Notes under the pieces: model-generated
The model's database searches: none
What the model was told of the DNA's origin: nothing
What the model saw: the letters and a program-made list of their open reading frames with translations, nothing else
Program-made: the position numbers and the translations under genes
In this document: piece after piece, positions 1-5,358 of the stretch
How the letters are laid out: every line of letters begins with the position of its first letter
How positions within the stretch are numbered: position 1 is the first letter of the stretch
Origin: Chloroflexota bacterium
GTDB lineage: Bacteria > Chloroflexota > Limnocylindria > Limnocylindrales > CSP1-4
Direction of reading: 5' to 3'
NCBI GenBank assembly: GCA_021786915.1
Contig: JAJYMP010000716.1
Span: 1 to 6,094 of the forward strand
DNA: 6,094 nt

Positions 1-358
1 CCGGGTCCGCGTGGGCGACCGCGCCGCCGACCGTGCCGCGGTTGCGGACCTGGACGTCGGCGATGGTCGGGAGGACGTCGCGCAGGACCGCGAGGTGGAC
101 CGCGGGCGAGTCCATCAGCTCAGCGTAGGTCGTCAGCGCGCCGACGGACAGCCGCCCGTCGTCGAGCTTGGACACGCCGCGCAGCTCCGGCAGCCGGCCG
201 ATGTCGACCAGCCGGGCGGGCTGGGCCAGCCGCAGCTTCATCAGCGGCAGCAGGCTCTGGCCGCCCGCGATCAGCTTGGCGCCCTCGTCGGCCGCGAGGA
301 TCCCCAGCGCCTCCTCAACCGAGGTCGCGCGGGTGTAGTCGAACGCTGCCGGGATCAT
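1..358 (-). CDS. FAD-binding subunit of a molybdenum hydroxylase (CoxM-like), 3' part cut by window edge
   Basis: The first 119 codons of a medium, FAD-binding subunit of the CO dehydrogenase / xanthine dehydrogenase family. The protein starts MIPAAFDYTRATSVEEALGIL. It has the FAD-binding motif AGGQSLLPLMKLRLAQP at residues 31-47 and TVGGAVAHADP at 109-119, which matches the family's TxGGxxxHADP flavin loop. The family is usually about 280-290 residues, so more than half lies beyond the left edge. The subunit accepts electrons from the 2Fe-2S subunit onto FAD and passes them to an external acceptor. Its ATG overlaps the coxL-like stop by 4 nt (ATGA, 358-355). A GGGAGG Shine-Dalgarno (complement of 365-370) lies 6 nt upstream, inside the preceding gene, so translational coupling is likely. 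The family is clear; the substrate of the whole enzyme is not. The symbol coxM is withheld because the large subunit is form II. Confidence 0.93.
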   Translation of the reverse strand, partial: MIPAAFDYTRATSVEEALGILAADEGAKLIAGGQSLLPLMKLRLAQPARLVDIGRLPELRGVSKLDDGRLSVGALTTYAELMDSPAVHLAVLRDVLPTIADVQVRNRGTVGGAVAHADP

Positions 359-2778
359 GCCTCGCCTCCCTTCGCGGAGCCGCCGCCGTTGGTCGCCGCC
401 TGGATGACGCCCCAGACCTTCTGGGCCGTGAACGGCATGTCGAGGTGGCGGATGCCGAGCGGGCTCAGCGCGTCGTTGACCGCGTTGGCCACCGCCGCCG
501 TGGACGCGATGCAGCCGGCCTCGCCGACGCCCTTGACGCCGAGCGGGTTGACCGGCGACGGCGTCACGGTCTCGTCGAGCTCGAAGCTCGGCAGCCACTC
601 GGCGCGCGGCAGCGCGTAGTCGAGCAGCGAGCCCGAGAGCAGCTGCCCGTCGTCGCCGTAGACCGCCTCCTCCCAGAGCGCCTGGCCGATGCCCTGGGCG
701 ATGCCGCCGTGGAGCTGCCCGTCCACGATCATCGGGTTGATCTTCTTGCCCACGTCGTCCACCGCGACGTAGCGGACCAGCTCGACATTGCCCGTCTCCT
801 CGTCGATCTCGACGAACGCGACATGCGTGCCGAACGGGAACGTGCAGTTGGGCGTGTCGTGGTAGGCCGTCTCGTCGAGGTACGGCTCCATGCCCTCGGG
901 CGTGTCGAACGCGAGGTCGAGCGCGAAGGCGATCTCCTGAATCGTCTTCTTCTTGTCGGGCGAGCCCTTCACGCGGTACTCGGCGCCCTCGACCTCGATG
1001 TCCTCGACGTTCGCCTCGAGCATGTGGGCCGCGTACCGGCGCGCCTTGTCGCGGATCTTGGCGGCCGCCTTGAGCGCGGCGCCGGTCCCCACGTTGGACG
1101 TGCGCGAGCCGTAGGACCCGTAGCCGAACGGGGTGCCCTGGGTGTCGCTGTGCTGGACGACGATGTCCTCCATCGGGATGCCCAGCTCGTGGCTGATGAT
1201 CTGGGCGTAGGTGGTCTCGTGGCCCTGGCCCTGCGGCTGCGTGCCCATCGTGACCACGACCTTGCCCGTGAGGTGGACCTTGATGTTGGACGACTCCCAC
1301 ATCGCGGCGCCCCAGCCCTCGCCGACGGCGCCGATCCACTTGGACGGCGCCACGCCGCAGACCTCGATGTAGGTCGAGAGGCCGACGCCGAGGAGCTTGC
1401 CGCGGGACTTCGCCTCTTCCTTCTTCGCGGCGATGTCGGCGTAGCCGGCCATCGCGAGCGCCTTGTCCATGGCGGGCTCGTAGTTGCCCGAGTCGATGTA
1501 CAGCTTGCTGCCGTTGACCGCGGTCAGGAGCCCAGACGGGTTGTCGTACGGGAAGCTGTCGGGCGGCAGGAAGTTGCGGCGCCGGACCTCGGCCGGGTCG
1601 ATGCCCAGCTCGTCCGCGACGAGGTCCATCGCCCGCTCCACCACGTAGGTGGCCTCCGGGCGGCCCGCGCCGCGGTACGCGTCCACGAACGTGGTGTTGG
1701 TGTAGACGCCGGTGACCTCGCAGTGGACCGCGGGGATCTTGTAGGGGCCCGACAGGATTCGCCCGTAGAGGGTGGTCGGGATGCCCGGGCCGATGGTGGA
1801 CAGGCGCCCGCCGAGGTTGGCGAGCGTCTTGACGCGCAGGCCCTTCACCTCGCCGTCCCTGGTCGCCGCGACGTCGACGTAGGTGATGTGGTCCCGGCCG
1901 TGGATCGTGGAGCCGTAGCTCTCGCGGCGCTCCTCGACCCACTTCACCGGCCGCCCGCCGAGGGCCTTGCTGGCGTGGAGCACGAGCGCCATGTCCGCGT
2001 AGCAGAAGATCTTCGAGCCGAAGGCGCCGCCCACGTCGGGGCTGATGCAGCGGATCTTCTGCTCGAGGACGCCCATGACGAAGGCGGCCAGCAGCAGGCG
2101 CTGGATGTGCGGGGTCTGGCTCGACATCCAGATCGTGTACTCGTCGGTGCCCGGGTTGTACCAGCCGATGTCGCCCCTTACCTCCATCGGGTTGGGGATC
2201 AGGCGGTGGTTGACGAGCCGCTGGCTCACGGTCACCTCGGCGTTCGCGAAGGCGGCGTCCGTGGCCTCCTTGTCGCCCACCTGCCAGTCGAACACGCGGT
2301 TGTTGGGCGCGTTCTCGTGGAGCTGCGGCGCGCCGTCGGCGATGGCCTTCTCCGCGTCGGTGACGGCGGGCAGCGGCTCCCAGTCCACGTCGATCAGCTC
2401 GAGCGCGTCCTGCGCCTGGGCGGCCGTCTCGGCGACGACCGCCGCCACGCCCTCGCCGGTCCACTTGACGTCGTCGGTCGCGAGCGCCCGCGGCGTGTTG
2501 ACGTTGTTCTGGATGCCCGATGCGCCGCCGGCGGGCCACGCCATCGGCAGCGGGTTGTAGGCGATGTCGGCGCCCGTGAACACCGCGACGACGCCGGGCG
2601 CGGCCTTCGCCGCCGAGGTGTCGATCGAGCGGATCTTCGCGTGGGCGTACGGGCTGCGCAGGATGGCCATGTGGGTCATCGCGGGCAGCTTGATGTCGTC
2701 GAGGTAGCGGCCCTTGCCGGTGATGAAGCGCGGGTCCTCGACCCGCCTGACCGGTGCGCCGAGGACGTCGGTGGTCAT
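355..2778 (-). CDS. Molybdopterin-binding large subunit, form II CoxL-like / xanthine dehydrogenase family
   Basis: An 807-residue catalytic subunit of a Mo-containing hydroxylase, within the usual length for the family. The N-terminal hammerhead domain begins near residue 16 (RFITGKGRYLDDI). Mo-cofactor motifs follow: PDVGGAFGSK at 247-256, AYRGAGR at 367-373, QGQGH at 516-520 and GSYGSRTS at 554-561. VGEAG at 751-755 contains E753, the expected catalytic base. In true (form I) CO dehydrogenase the active-site loop is AYxCSFR, whose Cys binds copper. Here it is AYRGAGR with no Cys, the form II signature, whose substrates are mostly unproven. The gene order S-L-M also fits form II. The ATG at 2778 has AGGAGG 9 nt upstream and starts 16 nt after the coxS-like stop; its own stop overlaps the next gene. 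No signal peptide is seen, so it is probably cytoplasmic. Database names such as 'CO dehydrogenase large subunit' should be read as family only. Confidence 0.95.
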   Translation of the reverse strand: MTTDVLGAPVRRVEDPRFITGKGRYLDDIKLPAMTHMAILRSPYAHAKIRSIDTSAAKAAPGVVAVFTGADIAYNPLPMAWPAGGASGIQNNVNTPRALATDDVKWTGEGVAAVVAETAAQAQDALELIDVDWEPLPAVTDAEKAIADGAPQLHENAPNNRVFDWQVGDKEATDAAFANAEVTVSQRLVNHRLIPNPMEVRGDIGWYNPGTDEYTIWMSSQTPHIQRLLLAAFVMGVLEQKIRCISPDVGGAFGSKIFCYADMALVLHASKALGGRPVKWVEERRESYGSTIHGRDHITYVDVAATRDGEVKGLRVKTLANLGGRLSTIGPGIPTTLYGRILSGPYKIPAVHCEVTGVYTNTTFVDAYRGAGRPEATYVVERAMDLVADELGIDPAEVRRRNFLPPDSFPYDNPSGLLTAVNGSKLYIDSGNYEPAMDKALAMAGYADIAAKKEEAKSRGKLLGVGLSTYIEVCGVAPSKWIGAVGEGWGAAMWESSNIKVHLTGKVVVTMGTQPQGQGHETTYAQIISHELGIPMEDIVVQHSDTQGTPFGYGSYGSRTSNVGTGAALKAAAKIRDKARRYAAHMLEANVEDIEVEGAEYRVKGSPDKKKTIQEIAFALDLAFDTPEGMEPYLDETAYHDTPNCTFPFGTHVAFVEIDEETGNVELVRYVAVDDVGKKINPMIVDGQLHGGIAQGIGQALWEEAVYGDDGQLLSGSLLDYALPRAEWLPSFELDETVTPSPVNPLGVKGVGEAGCIASTAAVANAVNDALSPLGIRHLDMPFTAQKVWGVIQAATNGGGSAKGGEA
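365..370 (-). promoter_or_regulatory. Ribosome binding site of the coxM-like gene
   Basis: GGGAGG on the minus strand, 6 nt before the ATG at 358. It lies inside the last codons of the large-subunit gene and supports the start that gives the ATGA overlap. Confidence 0.75.
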
Positions 2779-2787
2779 CGTCGTCGT

Positions 2788-2793
2788 CCTCCT
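2788..2793 (-). promoter_or_regulatory. Ribosome binding site of the coxL-like gene
   Basis: AGGAGG on the minus strand, 9 nt before the ATG at 2778, lying in the 16-nt gap after the small-subunit stop. It supports the chosen start of the large subunit. Confidence 0.85.
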
Positions 2794-2794
2794 G

Positions 2795-3295
<501 letters not shown>

Positions 3296-3302
3296 CAGGA
3301 CG

Positions 3303-3310
3303 ACCTCCTT
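3303..3310 (-). promoter_or_regulatory. Strong ribosome binding site of the coxS-like gene; decides a GTG start
   Basis: AAGGAGGT on the minus strand is fully complementary to the anti-Shine-Dalgarno core and lies 8 nt before GTG at 3295. The upstream in-frame ATG at 3385 has no comparable site, so the GTG is preferred. Confidence 0.88.
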
Positions 3311-3328
3311 CCGCCGATGTCGGCGTGG

Positions 3329-3347
3329 CCGCGGAGCTGGTCCGCGG
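3329..3347. promoter_or_regulatory. Perfect inverted repeat upstream of the coxS-like operon
   Basis: CCGCGGA-GCTGG-TCCGCGG: 7-bp perfect arms around a 5-nt centre, 18 nt upstream of the Shine-Dalgarno of the first operon gene. It could be an operator, or a hairpin in the 5' untranslated leader. A second, shorter palindrome (CGGGCG-A-CGCCCG, 3385-3397) lies further upstream. GC-rich DNA makes such repeats fairly common by chance, and no convincing -35/-10 pair was found for the operon. Confidence 0.35.
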
Positions 3348-3560
3348 CAGCTAAGGGTGACGCTGATCGTCCGCCGGGAATCCACGGGCGACGCCCGCGG
3401 CTCGACGGGTGGTTGTGGTTCCGACGCGGCCAGGAGGCAGTGGCCCCGCAGCAGGGGAACACCGGGCCAGGCGCGGTCCCCGGATGGTGGCAGGGTGTCG
3501 CGATCGGCGCAAGCAGGTGTTATCCCGGGGGGCGCGGTGCGGGCCGGGGCGCTCTCCTGG

Positions 3561-3629
3561 CGGCTGGCTGCGGCTGACTCCGGCTGGCTGCGGCGGCTGG
3601 CTGCGGCGGCTGGCTGCGGCGGCTGCCCC
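3561..3629. repeat. 13-bp tandem repeat, about four copies
   Basis: The unit CGGCTGGCTGCGG occurs at 3561-3573, then exactly and head-to-tail at 3581-3593, 3594-3606 and 3607-3619. A partial copy runs from 3620. The first copy is separated from the rest by 7 nt, CTGACTC, which includes the GACTC half-site seen in the nearby inverted repeats. The period is not a multiple of three, which argues against a coding role. Confidence 0.9.
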
Positions 3630-3652
3630 GGGCGCCGTGAAGGCCATGCGTT

Positions 3653-3936
3653 GAGTCGCGCCAGACTCGGCGCGCGACTGTCGCCGCAGGGCCCACCTCC
3701 CGTCGCGGTCGCTCTCGCCGTCTGTCGTGCGCGTCCCGGCTGGCGGCGAGTCTGCTACGACTCAGCAGCGGATCGCGCGAGGTGGCTCCGTGGCTCCGGG
3801 GCCGAAGCGGGCGGATCTGCCGGCCTGAGTCGTGTCCGACTCGCAGATCCGCAGTCGCCGCACGGTCCACCCCTCGGCGACGCCCTGCCTGGGGCGACCG
3901 TGCACGGGCGGCCGGCGGGCGAGTCTGACGCGACTC
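3653..3936. repeat. Left cluster of four 16-bp GAGTC-N6-GACTC inverted repeats
   Basis: Perfect 5-bp arms GAGTC/GACTC around 6 nt occur at 3653-3668 (centre GCGCCA), 3748-3763 (TGCTAC), 3827-3842 (GTGTCC) and 3921-3936 (TGACGC). Start-to-start spacing is 95, 79 and 94 bp. Read in a common orientation, all four fit CGAGTCKGNNRCGACTCA, with copies 1 and 3 on the minus strand and copies 2 and 4 on the plus strand, so orientation alternates. Copies 2 and 4 also share flanks (a preceding GC and a following ANNAGCGG). The arms are conserved while the centres vary, as expected of a protein-binding site or a short hairpin. The cluster ends 180 bp before the XRE start codon. Confidence 0.88.
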
Positions 3937-3940
3937 AAGA

Positions 3941-4008
3941 GCGGCGGGCCCCACAGGGGCGGCGGGCCCCACAGGGGCGGCGGGCCCCACAGGGGCGGCG
4001 GGCCCCAC
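3941..4008. repeat. 18-bp tandem repeat, 3.8 copies
   Basis: The unit GCGGCGGGCCCCACAGGG is perfectly repeated at 3941-3958, 3959-3976 and 3977-3994, with 14 bp of a fourth copy at 3995-4008. It begins 5 bp after the last left inverted repeat. Its period is a multiple of three, so frames across it stay open and give RGGGPH-type or GPAAPV-type hexapeptides. This looks like a by-product of the period rather than a real protein. Perfect identity suggests recent expansion by slippage or unequal exchange. Confidence 0.93.
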
Positions 4009-4104
4009 GCCGCAGCCGTGCGTTGCGGCCACGCCGCCGGCCGACGTGGGCCGCAGACGGATCGGCAGCGGTGGCCAGTTGATCGGCACGTAAGTGTCAG
4101 GCGC

Positions 4105-4110
4105 TACAAC
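4105..4110 (+). promoter_or_regulatory. Candidate -10 element for leaderless transcription of the XRE gene
   Basis: TACAAC ends 6 nt before the ATG at 4117. In actinobacteria a TANNNT-like -10 box at this distance places the transcription start at the start codon. No Shine-Dalgarno sequence is visible upstream of the ATG, which agrees with a leaderless mRNA. A possible -35 (TTGATC, 4079-4084) has a poor 20-nt spacing, and the last base of the -10 is C rather than T, so the call is tentative. Confidence 0.35.
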
Positions 4111-4116
4111 GACCCC

Positions 4117-4965
4117 ATGCACGCTCGAGTCAATGTCCACCATCCGGGGCTCACTCCCCAAGTAGCTGCCGTGATCCGCGAGGCGCGGGCGCTTGCCGGC
4201 TGGTCGCAGCGGGAACTCGCGGCGCGGGCACAGACCTCGCAAGCGACGGTCTCGAGGATCGAGCGGGAGCAGGCGCCCGAACCCGACCTGCTGGTCATCG
4301 AGCGGATCCTCGCTGCCCTTGGGATCCGCGTCACGCTGGACCTCAGCGGCAGGCATCTTGAGGACCGTCGGCGGCAGTCCGACTTCGTCCACGCAGTGAC
4401 TGCTGGCTTCGTGGGCCGTCACTTCCGTCGCGACGCATGGCTGACCGCCAACGAGGTGCAGATCGGCGAGACAGTGCCGCGCGGGTGGATCGACCTCCTC
4501 GCGTACCGTGAGGAGGATGCCTCGCTGATCGTGGAGGAGACGAAGAGCGACATTCTCGATGCTGGCGGCCTGCTCCGACAGGTCGGGTTCTACGAGCGCG
4601 AGGCGCTCAATGCCGCCCACAGACTCGGCTGGCGGGCCGAGCGGGCGACTGTGCTCGTCGTCGCCCTCGACACTGAGGCCGTTGCAAGGAGGATCCACGC
4701 CAATCGCGAGCTCCTTGCTTCGGCTTTTCCGGTGTCGCCACGGGAGCTCGCCGCCTGGATCCACGACTCTGCGAAGCCGAGACCCAGCGGCTGGACGCTG
4801 GCCACCGCCGACCCGCGCGACCGCGGTGCCGTCTGGCTGGGGTCCACCGCGCTGGGTGAGAGGCGACGGCCGGCGGCGTTCCTCGATTACGCCGACGCCG
4901 CCAGGATCCTGAACGCCCGCGCACTCGTCCAGCATCACGGGAGGCCACTCCTTCGCGGGGGATGA
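4117..4965 (+). CDS. XRE-type helix-turn-helix protein fused to a putative PD-(D/E)XK nuclease-like domain
   Basis: A 282-residue protein of two parts. Residues 14-70 are an XRE (HTH_3) domain: helix 1 about 14-28, SQRELAARAQ as helix 2, SQATVSRIEREQ as the recognition helix, and a closing helix at 56-70. Residues 88-215 resemble a PD-(D/E)XK fold: E113 as possible helix glutamate, D126 (GWIDLLAY), then E141-T-K143 in a strand-like run (LIVEETKSD), and Q155-xxx-Y159 (RQVGFYE), like the QxxxY motif of RecB-type nucleases. Residues 225-282 are unassigned. It could be a transcription factor with a retired nuclease domain, or a DNA-targeted nuclease. I do not recognise a named gene. ATG 4117 is chosen because the HTH follows directly and upstream in-frame sequence is repeat-derived. 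Eight of the first 20 codons end in A or T, against one of 20 in the large subunit gene, hinting at acquisition. It is divergent from the Mo operon and convergent with the aminotransferase. Confidence 0.85.
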   Translation: MHARVNVHHPGLTPQVAAVIREARALAGWSQRELAARAQTSQATVSRIEREQAPEPDLLVIERILAALGIRVTLDLSGRHLEDRRRQSDFVHAVTAGFVGRHFRRDAWLTANEVQIGETVPRGWIDLLAYREEDASLIVEETKSDILDAGGLLRQVGFYEREALNAAHRLGWRAERATVLVVALDTEAVARRIHANRELLASAFPVSPRELAAWIHDSAKPRPSGWTLATADPRDRGAVWLGSTALGERRRPAAFLDYADAARILNARALVQHHGRPLLRGG

Positions 4966-5138
4966 CCGTTCTGGCGTCGACGCGTTCCGAGCAGCTGTGC
5001 TGCCCGACCTTCCGCGCAAGGAGGCGTCACGCTTGTCGGAAGCCCCCTGCGGCTTGAGTCGCGTGGGCATCAGATTCCGGCCGACCACGCAGGCGCGCCG
5101 GCTCGAATGGGTTCTCTGCGCCGTGGCCCGTGCGGCAA

Positions 5139-5288
5139 GCACGCCTCCGCGAGTCTGACGTGACTCGCCGCGGCGCCCGAGCCTGACGTGACTCGCGGCG
5201 GCGACCCTGGCTCAGCCCGCGGCGGGCACGCCTCCGCGAGTCTGACCTGACTCGCCGCGGCGCCCGAGTCTGACGTGACTCGCCGCGG
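5139..5288. repeat. 87-bp-period imperfect duplication carrying inverted-repeat pairs
   Basis: A segment of about 63 bp starting at 5139 recurs at 5226 with three mismatches. The period is 87 bp; the remaining 24 bp or so of the period is not repeated a second time in place. Each copy begins GCACGCCTCCGCGAGTC and contains two inverted repeats 28 bp apart (5151/5179 and 5238/5266). One duplication therefore explains how two repeats became four. Confidence 0.88.
5151..5281. repeat. Right cluster of four 16-bp GAGTC-N6-GACTC inverted repeats (one degenerate)
   Basis: Copies lie at 5151-5166 (centre TGACGT), 5179-5194 (GAGCC in the left arm, so imperfect), 5238-5253 (TGACCT) and 5266-5281 (TGACGT). 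All read in the same orientation as CGAGYCTGACSTGACTCGC, unlike the alternating left cluster. The first and third have arms extended to 7 bp (GCGAGTC/GACTCGC). They begin 186 bp after the XRE stop. No T-run follows any of them, so they do not look like ordinary terminators. Confidence 0.87.
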
Positions 5289-5311
5289 CGCCGCCGACCG
5301 CGCCGCCGACC
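5288..5311. repeat. Two 12-bp tandem units
   Basis: GCGCCGCCGACC occurs twice head-to-tail (5288-5299, 5300-5311). It fills part of the space between the right inverted-repeat cluster and the aminotransferase. Its simple GC-rich composition makes it of little weight alone. Confidence 0.7.
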
Positions 5312-5334
5312 GCGGGAGCGCCGACGCGACAGCC

Positions 5335-5350
5335 CGCCGCCGGGGCGGCG
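5335..5350 (-). terminator. GC hairpin just past the aminotransferase stop, candidate terminator
   Basis: CGCCGCC-GG-GGCGGCG: 7-bp perfect arms (realistically 6 bp with a 4-nt loop), starting 8 nt after the aminotransferase stop on the minus strand. There is no T-run, which is common for high-GC actinobacterial terminators but also makes the call weak. Part of the hairpin overlaps the 29-bp direct repeat. Confidence 0.35.
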
Positions 5351-5358
5351 ACCCTGGC

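Larger units (their letters stand above)
3296..4116. other. Repeat-rich divergent intergenic region
   Basis: About 820 bp between the minus-strand Mo-hydroxylase operon and the plus-strand XRE gene. It should hold both promoters. From left to right it contains the operon leader with an inverted repeat, a 13-bp tandem array, four 16-bp GAGTC-N6-GACTC inverted repeats and an 18-bp tandem array. It ends in a candidate promoter for the XRE gene. Several open frames cross it, but they translate to low-complexity Arg/Gly/Pro/Ala-rich sequence with no recognisable domain and no ribosome binding site, so I call no gene here. About 190 bp at 3370-3560 holds nothing I can name apart from the palindrome at 3385-3397. 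Confidence 0.8.
4966..5358. other. Repeat-rich convergent intergenic region
   Basis: About 390 bp between the XRE gene and the aminotransferase stop. The first 170 bp hold no gene. They contain a small hairpin (GCAGC-TGT-GCTGC, 4991-5003), too weak and without a T-run to call a terminator, and a possible decayed inverted-repeat copy at 5056-5077 (GAGTC ... GATTC, 12-nt centre instead of 6). The rest is built of duplicated repeats listed separately. Translations across it are low-complexity and lack a start signal. Confidence 0.75.

Noticed and set aside
3296..3385. N-terminal extension of the small subunit from an ATG at 3385
   Set aside because: The added 30 residues are unlike the family, and the strong Shine-Dalgarno at 3303-3310 points to GTG 3295.
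3832..4116. N-terminal extension of the XRE protein from a GTG at 3832
   Set aside because: The extra 95 residues are translated inverted and tandem repeats (RGGGPH hexapeptides), and the HTH domain follows normally from the ATG at 4117.
5095..5130. tRNA-like T-arm around CTCGAATGGGTTC
   Set aside because: No acceptor, D or anticodon stems could be assembled around it on either strand.
3520..5142. 540-codon minus-strand open frame across the intergenic repeats and the XRE gene
   Set aside because: It runs antisense through the XRE gene and through tandem arrays that keep the frame open. It has no domain and no ribosome binding site.
3653..5281. CRISPR array
   Set aside because: The repeats are only 16 bp, are irregularly spaced, change orientation and flank a gene. 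The spacers are partly duplicated, and no cas gene is present.
5151..5281. Right inverted repeats as bidirectional terminators between convergent genes
   Set aside because: Stems are only 5-7 bp with no T-runs, and the same motif also occurs upstream of the XRE gene where a terminator would make less sense. Not excluded, but unsupported.
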